Assembly: GCA_012955965.1 (NCBI GenBank)
Contig: JABBZI010000003.1
Coordinates: 167,793-231,792, forward strand
DNA: 64,000 nucleotides
DNA from: Clostridioides difficile
GTDB lineage: Bacteria > Bacillota > Clostridia > Peptostreptococcales > Peptostreptococcaceae
Direction: 5' to 3'
The notes beneath the pieces are model-generated. The model had not been told where the DNA came from, ran no database searches, and worked only from the letters and a program-made list of their open reading frames with translations. A program made the position numbers and the translations under genes. Below, one piece after another: positions 56,512-64,000 of this stretch. Positions within the stretch are counted from its first letter, which is position 1. Every line of letters starts with the position of its first letter.

Positions 56512-57870
56512 ATGAAAACACGTAATACTTCAAAATATGATGTCGATGGGATACCACCACTAAAGGAATCAATACCTTTAGCTTTACAACATCTGTTAGC
56601 AATGATAGTAGGAAATATGGTACCAGCGATATTAATAGCAAACGTGGTAGGACTTAACCAGGGGCAAGCGACAATGCTGATTCAAGGCTCTATGTTAGCG
56701 GCAGGTTTGGCAACGTTTTTACAATTATATCCAATACCTTTATTTAAAGGATTTAAGTTAGGTTCAAGACTACCTGTAATGATGGGAATGAGTTATGTAT
56801 TTTTAGGAGCCTGTCTTTCAGTAGCAGCTAAAGATGGTTTAGCAGCTCTATTTGGAGCACAGATTGCTGCTGGGGTAATCGTATTCTTTGTAGGATTTGG
56901 AGTTAAGAAAATTAGACATATATTTACTCCAATAGTTTCTGGAACAATAATAGCATGTATGGGACTTGGATTATTTGCAACAGCTATAAAGAACTTAGCT
57001 GGTGGAGAAGGAGCAGAAACGTTTGGGAGCCCAATAAACTTTATAGTGGGAGTTATAGTTGCTTTTGTAATAATAATGATAAATAAATATGGTAAGGGTC
57101 TAGTAAAAAATTCTTCAATATTAATAGGAATATTAGTAGGTTATGCTATATCTTTAGTTTTAGGATTAGTTGATTTCTCAGCAGTTCAAGGAGCTGCTAT
57201 AGTATCTTTACCAACACCAGCAGCTTTCGGGTTAGAGTTTAGACCAGAGTTAATAGTAATGTTTACTATTATTTACATAATAGGTATAGCTGATATGATG
57301 GGAGCTTGTACAATAGCTACAATAGGAGCGATGGATAGAGAGGTAACTGACGAAGAGTTATCATCAGTTGTTTTAGGAAACTCTATAACTTCTATAATTT
57401 CATCATTATTTGCAGCTCTTCCAACTGGAGTATTCAGCCAAAATACAGTAATTGTATCTATGAATAAAGTTACAAGTAGATTTGTAATAGCACTTGGTGC
57501 ACTTGTATTATTACTAGCAGGAATATCTCCAGCATTAGGTGCAATAATGACAACTATACCATCTTGTGTTGTTGGAGGAGCAACTTTAGTAGTATTCTCA
57601 TCAATAGCAATGTCTGGTTTCTCTATTATGAGTATGGATGGATTTACTGAAGAAAACAATCTTATAGCAGGAGTATCTATAGCAACAAGTATAGGTCTTA
57701 CAACTGCACCACAAGTTTTAGACCAATTTCCAGCAACAATTGGGACTGTTCTTGGAGGGTCAAGTATAGTTTCTGGGGCAATAATAGCTATATTACTTCA
57801 GACATTATTTAAATTAAAGGCTAGAAAGGCTGAAAACGTTACTTCAGACCTTGAGGAAAATATTGGATAA
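56512..57870 (+). CDS. NCS2 nucleobase permease 2
   Basis: A 452-aa paralogue of the preceding permease, about 14 helices, with DGIPPLKESIPLALQHLLAMIVG at the start (long run given by its first residues only: DGIPPLKES), FSQNTVIVSMNK and TTIPSCVVGGATLV. The ATG at 56512 follows GGGAGGAT. The 295-base gap from permease 1 shows only a weak GCTCA/TGAGC stem and no promoter I can defend, so read-through from sigma-54 promoter 2 is plausible. The two copies may differ in substrate or affinity. Confidence 0.9.
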   Translation: MKTRNTSKYDVDGIPPLKESIPLALQHLLAMIVGNMVPAILIANVVGLNQGQATMLIQGSMLAAGLATFLQLYPIPLFKGFKLGSRLPVMMGMSYVFLGACLSVAAKDGLAALFGAQIAAGVIVFFVGFGVKKIRHIFTPIVSGTIIACMGLGLFATAIKNLAGGEGAETFGSPINFIVGVIVAFVIIMINKYGKGLVKNSSILIGILVGYAISLVLGLVDFSAVQGAAIVSLPTPAAFGLEFRPELIVMFTIIYIIGIADMMGACTIATIGAMDREVTDEELSSVVLGNSITSIISSLFAALPTGVFSQNTVIVSMNKVTSRFVIALGALVLLLAGISPALGAIMTTIPSCVVGGATLVVFSSIAMSGFSIMSMDGFTEENNLIAGVSIATSIGLTTAPQVLDQFPATIGTVLGGSSIVSGAIIAILLQTLFKLKARKAENVTSDLEENIG

Positions 57871-57943
57871 ATGTATTAGATATAATATGAGAAAGCCATA
57901 TGATAAAATGTTGTAATGAAAGTATTAATAAGGGGGATTTAAG

Positions 57944-59338
57944 ATGATTGATATACTAATAAAAAATGCAATAGTTGTTACAGTTAATAAAGATAGAGAA
58001 GTCATATTTGATGGAGCAATAGCTATTAAAGGTGATAGAATTTTAGATATAGGAAATACAGCTGATATTGAGCCTAAGTATCTTGATGCTAAAAAAGTTA
58101 TCGATGCTAATGGAAAAGTGATATTCCCTGGCTTTATAAATACTCATAATCATTTATTCCAAGTATTATTAAAAGGTCTAGGTGATGATATGGCACTTCA
58201 CGAGTGGTTAAATACAATGATGTTTCCATCAGCAAAATTCTTAACAGAGCAGGATACTTATGATGCTGCAATGCTTGGATGTATGGAAGGTCTAAAGAGT
58301 GGTATAACTACAATGGTTGATTACATGCATACACACAATAGACCAGGACTTACAGATGGAATAGTAAAAGCGTATAAAGATTTAGGTATAAGAGGAGTTG
58401 TAGGTAGAGGCTGTATAGACTTAGGTATTCACAAAGAGCTTATAGAGGATGTGGAAACGGTTGAAAAAGATTTGAGAAGGGTATTTGAAAAATATCATAA
58501 CTCAGAAAATGGAAGAATAAAAATCTGTGTAGCACCTTCTTCAATGTGGGCTATATCTGAAGAAATGGGTAAAATGCTTTGGAATATAGTTAAGGAATAT
58601 GATTCATATTTTACAGTTCATATATCTGAAACAGAATTTGCAAGAACAGCAACAAAAGATATACATGGAGAAATAGATATAAAATTACTTGAAAAATGGG
58701 GTATAGTAGGTCCAGAAGTTGTAGCAGTACATTGTGTATGTATAACTGATGAGGACATGGAAATGCTTAAAAAGTATGATATAAAAGTTTCTCATAATGT
58801 TGCAAGTAATATGTATCTTGCCTCTGGAGTTGCGCCTGTTCCAGAAATGTTAAAACAAGGAATAAATGTAAGCTTAGGTCTTGATGGTGCAGCAAGTAAT
58901 AATGCACAAGATATGGTAGAGCTTATGAAACTAACAGCTTTACAACATAAAGTAAATAATTGTGACCCTCTTGCAATTTCTGCAGAAAAAGTTCTTGAAA
59001 TGGCTACAATAGAGGGAGCAAGAACTCTTAGAATGGAAAATGAAATAGGCTCTTTGGAGATTGGAAAAAAAGCTGACTTAGTAATATTTAACTCAATGCT
59101 TTCTCCAAAATCAATACCTCTTCACAATCCTGTATCAACTTTGGTATACTCAGCTAGCATGCATAATGTAGAAAGTGTTCTAGTTGATGGAAATGTAATA
59201 CTTGAAAATGGAAAAGTAACTACAATCGAAAGTGAAGAACAAGTATTATTGAATGCACAACATGCAGCAGAAGAATTATGTAAGAGAGCTAATGTAACTA
59301 ATAGAATGGAAGGGCATAAGTGGAATAGCTTATACTAA
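57944..59338 (+). CDS. ssnA: Amidohydrolase of the SsnA/guanine deaminase group
   Basis: A 464-aa metal-dependent deaminase-type amidohydrolase. Metal ligands are H68 and H70 (NTHNH), the His of TVHISETE, the His of AVHCVC and the Asp of LDGAASNN. The sequence is closest in my reading to SsnA, 8-oxoguanine deaminase and related aminohydrolases that remove an amino group from purine-like rings. GGGGG precedes the ATG. Its place between purine permeases and a xanthine-dehydrogenase-type enzyme supports a purine-ring role. SsnA activity itself is not well settled. Confidence 0.88.
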   Translation: MIDILIKNAIVVTVNKDREVIFDGAIAIKGDRILDIGNTADIEPKYLDAKKVIDANGKVIFPGFINTHNHLFQVLLKGLGDDMALHEWLNTMMFPSAKFLTEQDTYDAAMLGCMEGLKSGITTMVDYMHTHNRPGLTDGIVKAYKDLGIRGVVGRGCIDLGIHKELIEDVETVEKDLRRVFEKYHNSENGRIKICVAPSSMWAISEEMGKMLWNIVKEYDSYFTVHISETEFARTATKDIHGEIDIKLLEKWGIVGPEVVAVHCVCITDEDMEMLKKYDIKVSHNVASNMYLASGVAPVPEMLKQGINVSLGLDGAASNNAQDMVELMKLTALQHKVNNCDPLAISAEKVLEMATIEGARTLRMENEIGSLEIGKKADLVIFNSMLSPKSIPLHNPVSTLVYSASMHNVESVLVDGNVILENGKVTTIESEEQVLLNAQHAAEELCKRANVTNRMEGHKWNSLY

Positions 59339-59399
59339 TATTAAAATAAGATTGTAATAATATTCTATTACAACATTAGTTTATCTGTAGGAGGAGAAA

Positions 59400-59870
59400 A
59401 TGGAAAAAATAAAATTAAATATTAATGATTACATGTATGAAGTAGAAATTGAAAATAATGAAACTCTTTTACATGTACTTCGTGAAAAATTAAATCTAAC
59501 TGGAGCGAAACAAGGTTGTAATAGTGGCAGTTGTGGAGCATGTAAAGTTTTGATAGATGGAGTTGACATAAAATCTTGTAAACTTCTTGCAAGAAACTGC
59601 GAAGGTAAAGTTATATACACTATAGAAAGTTTTGCTAATGGGGAAAATCTTCATCCAATACAAGAAGCTTTTATAGAGGTTGGAGCTGTACAATGTGGGT
59701 ATTGTACTCCTGGTATGATTATAACTACACAAGCTCTTTTAAATAGAAATACATCTCCTAATGAAGATGAGATTAGAGAGGCTTTTAAAGAAAATCTCTG
59801 TAGATGTACAGGATATGTGAAAATTATAGAAGCTGTAAAATTATCTGCAGCTAGATTAGGGGGTAGATAG
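59400..59870 (+). CDS. xdhC: Xanthine dehydrogenase-type [2Fe-2S] subunit
   Basis: A 156-aa electron-transfer subunit with CNSGSCGAC plus KSC for the first cluster, and CGYC and CRCTG for the second. All eight Cys ligands are present. AGGAGG precedes the ATG. It lies two bases before the molybdenum subunit. Unlike the operon at 43.4-46.9 kb there is no FAD-subunit gene here; a flavodoxin-like reductase gene follows instead. The xdhC symbol follows Escherichia coli usage. Confidence 0.93.
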   Translation: MEKIKLNINDYMYEVEIENNETLLHVLREKLNLTGAKQGCNSGSCGACKVLIDGVDIKSCKLLARNCEGKVIYTIESFANGENLHPIQEAFIEVGAVQCGYCTPGMIITTQALLNRNTSPNEDEIREAFKENLCRCTGYVKIIEAVKLSAARLGGR

Positions 59871-59872
59871 TT

Positions 59873-62089
59873 ATGGAAAAGATAATAGGAAAATCATACC
59901 CTCTAAAAGATGCAGCTTTAAAAGTTACTGGTCAAATGAAATATGTGGCTGATATGAAACCACAGAATGTGCTTCATGCTAAAATGCTTTTAAGTCCTGT
60001 AGCACATGCAAAGATAAAAAGTATAGATATAAGTGAAGCAGAGAAAGTAGTGGGTGTTAGAGCTATAGCTACTCATCTTAATACATCACAAAGAAAATAC
60101 AATGGTTCTTTAAGATTCTATGAGCATAATATACCTGAAAACGAAGTTATATTTTCAGATACTGTTAGATTTGTTGGCGACCGTGTTGCAGCAGTAGCAG
60201 CAGAGACACCAGAAATAGCAGAGAAAGCAGTAAAACTTATAAAAGTAGAATATGAAGAATTACCAGCTATATTTACTATACAGGATGCAATAAAAGAAAC
60301 TGCTATATGTATACATGGGGATTCAAATATAGTTTCTCAAAACAACATAAATGGAGGAGATGTGGAAAAAGGATTCGAAGAATGTGATTATATATTTGAA
60401 GACGAATACTCTACTCCAGCGATACATCATAGTGCAATAGAGACTCACAGTGTAATTGCACACTATGATTATAATGATAAGTTAACTGTACATACACCTT
60501 GCCAAAATACATTTGGATTTAGAATAATACTATCTCAAATTTTTGGGATGTCATTAAATAAAATAAGAGTTATAAGACCTGCTATTGGAGGTTCATTTGG
60601 TGGAAAATTAGAACTTACAATTGAACCAGTAGCAGCAGCATTATCAAAAATGACTAGAAGACCAGTTAAAATGGTTCTTACAAGAAAAGAATCTATGATA
60701 TCAACAAGAACTCGTCATGGGTCTTTTGTAAAATTAAAAACTGGTGTAAATAAAGATGGAGAAGTAATAGCACAAGATATAAAAATATATACAAATACAG
60801 GAGCATATGCGTCAAGTGCTTTAAATGTTATAGGTGCACTTAGCCATAAAGTATTTAAAGTTTATAAAATACCAAATATAAAATTTACTGGAATGCCTGT
60901 ATATACAAATACTCCAATAGCTGGAGCTATGAGAGGTTATGGTTCACCACAGATATTTATGGCTCAACAGGCTCAATTCGCTAAGATAGCTAAGGAAATA
61001 GGAATGGATTTAGTTGATTTCCAAAGTAAAAACGCAGTAGAACCAGATGATGTTGATATAATTTTCCATGGTTCTCTTGGAAATCCTAGAGTATTGGATT
61101 GTATAGAACAGGGTAAAAAAATGTTTAAGTGGGACGAAAAAAAGAATCTTCCAAAAGAAGAAGGAAAATATTTAAGAGGTATAGGTATGGCAATAGGTGC
61201 ACATGGTAATGGAGTTTTTGGTGCACATAGAGATGTCGTTACATTAACTCTTAAATTAAATGAAGATGGTACATTGACACTACTTACAGGAGCACATGAT
61301 ATGGGTAATGGTGTTGTAACTATGCAAACAATGATGGTGGCTGAAGTTCTAGGAATAACACCTGATAAAGTTGACACATTTGAAACTGATACTGATGCAT
61401 GTACATTCAATCTTGGAGATTATGCAAGTAGAGGTGTGTTTGTAGAAGGTGGAGGAGCTAAAAAGACAGCAGAAAAATTAAAAACACTTATATTAGAAGA
61501 AGCAGAAAAATTACTTGAAACATCAAAAGAAGAATTATATCTAGATGGTGGATATGTAATTAGTAAACTTGATGAAAATATCAAAGCATCATTATCTGAT
61601 GTTGCAGTATATAGTCAAAGTAAGTCTTTGAGAGAATTGACTGTTGTTGAAGATTACTCTTCTCCTGCTGGACTTACTTCATATGGTGTACACTTTGCTG
61701 AAGTTTTAGTAGACAAAGAAACTAAAGATATCAAAGTGGTTGATTTTGTAGCTGTGCATGATGTTGGTAGAGTTATAAATCCTCTAAACTTAGAAGGTCA
61801 ATTAGAAGGTGGAATTCACATGGGTCTAGGTTACGCATTGAGTGAAGAGTTAGCATTTGATGAGCAAGGTAGACCTAAAGCTACTGATTTTAAAACATAT
61901 AAATTATTTAGAACTGTAGATATGCCAAAGTGTCAAGTTGCATTTGTAAATGGTTATGAAAAAGCAGGACCTTTTGGTGGTAAGAGTATTGGAGAATGCG
62001 CTGTTGTACCAGTTGCACCAGCTGTTGCAAATGCAGTATACAATGCAACTAATGTAGAAATACATTCATTACCAATAAAATTAAAGTAA
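59873..62089 (+). CDS. xdhA: Xanthine dehydrogenase-type molybdenum subunit
   Basis: A 738-aa molybdopterin subunit. GGSFGGKLE, AMRGYGSPQ, GAHDMGNG and the catalytic Glu in GGKSIGE are present, so it appears active. GGGGT precedes the ATG. The length and motifs match the anaerobic purine-hydroxylating enzymes in gut bacterial purine clusters (xdhA/xdhD-like), but the substrate within the purine series cannot be fixed by eye. Confidence 0.92.
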   Translation: MEKIIGKSYPLKDAALKVTGQMKYVADMKPQNVLHAKMLLSPVAHAKIKSIDISEAEKVVGVRAIATHLNTSQRKYNGSLRFYEHNIPENEVIFSDTVRFVGDRVAAVAAETPEIAEKAVKLIKVEYEELPAIFTIQDAIKETAICIHGDSNIVSQNNINGGDVEKGFEECDYIFEDEYSTPAIHHSAIETHSVIAHYDYNDKLTVHTPCQNTFGFRIILSQIFGMSLNKIRVIRPAIGGSFGGKLELTIEPVAAALSKMTRRPVKMVLTRKESMISTRTRHGSFVKLKTGVNKDGEVIAQDIKIYTNTGAYASSALNVIGALSHKVFKVYKIPNIKFTGMPVYTNTPIAGAMRGYGSPQIFMAQQAQFAKIAKEIGMDLVDFQSKNAVEPDDVDIIFHGSLGNPRVLDCIEQGKKMFKWDEKKNLPKEEGKYLRGIGMAIGAHGNGVFGAHRDVVTLTLKLNEDGTLTLLTGAHDMGNGVVTMQTMMVAEVLGITPDKVDTFETDTDACTFNLGDYASRGVFVEGGGAKKTAEKLKTLILEEAEKLLETSKEELYLDGGYVISKLDENIKASLSDVAVYSQSKSLRELTVVEDYSSPAGLTSYGVHFAEVLVDKETKDIKVVDFVAVHDVGRVINPLNLEGQLEGGIHMGLGYALSEELAFDEQGRPKATDFKTYKLFRTVDMPKCQVAFVNGYEKAGPFGGKSIGECAVVPVAPAVANAVYNATNVEIHSLPIKLK

Positions 62090-62171
62090 TAGAAGTTAAG
62101 ATAGAAATAACAATTTACTATATTTGTAAATGGATAATAAAAATAGATTTATTTGATGAGGAGATATTGTT

Positions 62172-62843
62172 ATGGCAAAAATATTAGGTATCTGTGGAAG
62201 TCCACGTAAAGGAGCAACAGAATATGCAGTATTAGAAGCTTTGAAAGAAGCTGAAACTATACCTGGTATAGAAACTGAGTATTGGTCAGTTAGAGGGAAA
62301 AAAATAAGTCCTTGTGTACATTGTGATGCATGTATAAGAAAAGAGACTATGTGTATTATAAAAGATGATATACAAGAATTAGAGCAAAAAATATTAGAAG
62401 CAGATGGAATTATAGTAGGTTCTCCAGTATACGATATGAATATCACTGCTCAACTTACAGCAGTTTTTAATAGACTTCGTCCTATGTATTTAGTTCATCC
62501 AGGAAAGCTTCAAAATAAAGTTGGAGCAGCTATAACTACTGGTGGAACTAGATATGGTGGTCAAGAGCTTACAAAACTTCCTATAATAAATTTCTTCCTA
62601 ATGCATGAAATGTTAGTATCTGGAGGTTTAGGTGGATGTTATATAGGTGGTACTATATGGAGTAAAGATGGAAAAGCAAAAGGTGCACAAGAAGACGAGA
62701 CAGGTATGGACACTATAAAAAGACTTGGAAAAGGAGCAGCAGAAGCTGTTATGGTTTCTAAGTTTGGTCTTGAAAAATGGAATGTTGTAAAAGAGGAATT
62801 GGATGTTAAAAAGGATGAAAAATCGCCTCTTAGAGACCATTAA
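62172..62843 (+). CDS. Flavodoxin-fold NAD(P)H-dependent oxidoreductase
   Basis: A 223-aa member of the NADPH-dependent FMN reductase/iron-sulfur flavoprotein-like group. GSPRKGATEY is the FMN phosphate loop and GSPVYDMNIT the second flavin loop. CVHCDACIRKETMC resembles the cysteine cluster of iron-sulfur flavoproteins. GAGGAG precedes the ATG. As the last gene after the FAD-less xdhC-xdhA pair, it may carry electrons for that enzyme; this is inference from position. Confidence 0.88.
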   Translation: MAKILGICGSPRKGATEYAVLEALKEAETIPGIETEYWSVRGKKISPCVHCDACIRKETMCIIKDDIQELEQKILEADGIIVGSPVYDMNITAQLTAVFNRLRPMYLVHPGKLQNKVGAAITTGGTRYGGQELTKLPIINFFLMHEMLVSGGLGGCYIGGTIWSKDGKAKGAQEDETGMDTIKRLGKGAAEAVMVSKFGLEKWNVVKEELDVKKDEKSPLRDH

Positions 62844-62867
62844 AACGTATTATATTATTGAATGTAT

Positions 62868-62909
62868 AAATAGTGGTGTAATGGATTATTACATCACTAT
62901 TTATGTTTT
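62868..62909 (+). terminator. Terminator of the permease-ssnA-xdh operon
   Basis: AAATAGTGGTGTAA pairs with TTACATCACTATTT (one G-U pair); a modest T-rich tail follows. The 357-base gap to ygeX otherwise holds only promoter 3. Confidence 0.65.
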
Positions 62910-63138
62910 AACTTAGATTTTATAAGTTAGATAATAAAAAATATACAAGCCAGTTATTTTAAAATTTATTTTTAAATTTTAAAAATGAGAATTAAAAAGT
63001 GAGAAGATAGAAAAGGTTTTTTAGTTATTAAATTTCACATACATTGTATGAATTAAAGGTAGATAAGAAAAAACAATAAAAGCATTGCAATTTCTATATT
63101 AAGCAGTCATAGAAAAATATCCAATATATATTTAGTGT

Positions 63139-63153
63139 TGGCATGTTAATTGC
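63139..63153 (+). promoter_or_regulatory. Sigma-54 (-24/-12) promoter 3
   Basis: TTGGCATGTTAATTGC with GG (63140-63141) and GC (63152-63153) 12 bases apart, about 50 bases before the ygeX start. Confidence 0.85.
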
Positions 63154-63201
63154 TTATATAATAAAGTATAAAAATTTAACAATAATTTGGAGGTATTTTA
63201 G

Positions 63202-64000
63202 ATGTTAAAAGAGATTAAATGGAAAGTAAATAATTTGCCAAAAGGTGACAAGGAAAATTGTATTAAATTTTTAAATGAAGAAGAAATAACTAAGGTTAGA
63301 AATTTTCATAAAAGCTTTCCTCAATATAAAGAAACTCCATTAGCAAACCTAGAAGGTTTAGCAAAAAAATTGGGAGTTGCAGGAGTATATGTTAAAGATG
63401 AATCTTATAGATTTGGATTAAATGCATTTAAAGTTTTAGGTGGTTCTTACTCTATGGGTAAATATTTAGCTCAAAGATTAGATACAGATATATCTGAATT
63501 AGGATATGATAAGTTAACTTCAGATGAAATAAAAGAAAAATTAGGAGAAATAACTTTCTTTACAGCTACAGATGGAAATCATGGTAGAGGAGTTGCTTGG
63601 ACTGCTAATAAATTAGGTCAAAAATCTGTTGTATTAATGCCAAAAGGTTCTTCTGAGTTTAGATTAAATAAAATCAAAGGAGAAGGAGCAGATGCTAGTA
63701 TAACAGACTTAAACTATGATGACGCAGTAAGATTAGCTAATGATTATGCAGAAGCTGATGACCATGGAGTAATGGTTCAAGATACAGCATGGGACGGATA
63801 TGAAGAAATTCCAGCATGGATAATGCAAGGATATGGAACTATGGCTCAAGAAGCTATAGAGCAATTAAAAGAGTATGGAGTAGATAGACCAACACACGTA
63901 TTTGTGCAAGCAGGAGTTGGTTCACTTGCTGGAGCAGTTCAAGGATATGTTGCTTCAATCTATGATGAATGCCCAATAACAGTAGTAGTAGAAGCTGATG
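63202..64000 (+). CDS. ygeX: Diaminopropionate ammonia-lyase (3' end outside the window)
   Basis: PLP enzyme that splits 2,3-diaminopropionate to pyruvate and two ammonia. The first 266 residues are seen. The Schiff-base Lys is in NAFKVLGG, the phosphate loop is DGNHGRG, and NFHKSFPQYKETPL, QDTAWDGYEEIPAWI and QAGVGSLAG are characteristic of YgeX/DpaL. GGAGG precedes the ATG. It is driven by sigma-54 promoter 3. In gut-bacterial purine clusters the enzyme acts near the end of ring breakdown, which fits the genes upstream. The frame runs off the window. Confidence 0.95.
   Translation, partial: MLKEIKWKVNNLPKGDKENCIKFLNEEEITKVRNFHKSFPQYKETPLANLEGLAKKLGVAGVYVKDESYRFGLNAFKVLGGSYSMGKYLAQRLDTDISELGYDKLTSDEIKEKLGEITFFTATDGNHGRGVAWTANKLGQKSVVLMPKGSSEFRLNKIKGEGADASITDLNYDDAVRLANDYAEADDHGVMVQDTAWDGYEEIPAWIMQGYGTMAQEAIEQLKEYGVDRPTHVFVQAGVGSLAGAVQGYVASIYDECPITVVVEAD

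Noticed and set aside
1..64000. CRISPR arrays, insertion sequences or prophage
   Set aside because: No regularly spaced repeats, transposase, integrase or phage structural genes were seen.

Overview
The window is low-GC Firmicute DNA with strong AGGAGG-type ribosome binding sites, several TTG starts and U-tailed terminators. Gene content (TypA, a T-box thrCB operon, a guanine riboswitch before pbuG, sigma-54-controlled purine genes, c-di-GMP enzymes, QueT) best fits Clostridioides difficile or a close relative in Peptostreptococcaceae. This assignment is inferred from gene content, not from a database match. I saw no rRNA, tRNA, CRISPR array, insertion sequence or prophage.

Layout. 1-3.5 kb: a diguanylate cyclase cut by the window edge and a membrane GGDEF-EAL phosphodiesterase. 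3.6-5.4 kb: two unknown genes and a small XRE-type regulator. 5.6-9 kb: dxr, rseP and ispG (isoprenoid precursor synthesis and site-2 protease). 9-18 kb: a DUF3810 protein, a YhhY-like acetyltransferase, a 48-aa membrane protein, an auxin-efflux-type carrier, a Sel1/TPR protein, a CorA-type channel with a structured leader, a flavin reductase and a nitronate monooxygenase-like enzyme with no ordinary start codon. 18-21 kb: thrC-thrB behind a T-box. 21.3-28 kb: a 37-aa membrane peptide, trxB, typA, two small proteins and copA behind a CsoR-type operator. 28-34 kb: a two-component system, a probable small RNA, a DeoR regulator divergent from a fructose-6-phosphate aldolase-type transaldolase, and an anion transporter. 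34.6-43 kb: pbuG with its guanine riboswitch, a DEAD-box helicase, an ABC exporter behind a long perfect inverted repeat, a flippase-like protein and a cation/proton antiporter. 43.4-46.9 kb: a three-subunit molybdenum hydroxylase.

47.6-53.2 kb holds the most unusual locus: queT, then a WYL-domain regulator, a divergent FtsZ-like protein, McrB and McrC on one strand. The FtsZ-like protein keeps the catalytic T7-loop pattern but has lost the glycine-rich nucleotide-binding loop. It lies 27 bases upstream of a modification-dependent restriction pair and is the best candidate here for an undescribed system.

53.5-64 kb is a purine and diaminopropionate catabolic island. It has a sigma-54 activator without a sensor domain, two NCS2 permeases, an SsnA/guanine-deaminase-type amidohydrolase, a two-subunit xanthine-dehydrogenase-type enzyme with a flavodoxin-like reductase in place of a FAD subunit, and the start of diaminopropionate ammonia-lyase (ygeX). 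Three matches to the -24/-12 promoter, upstream of the activator, the permease operon and ygeX, tie the island together.
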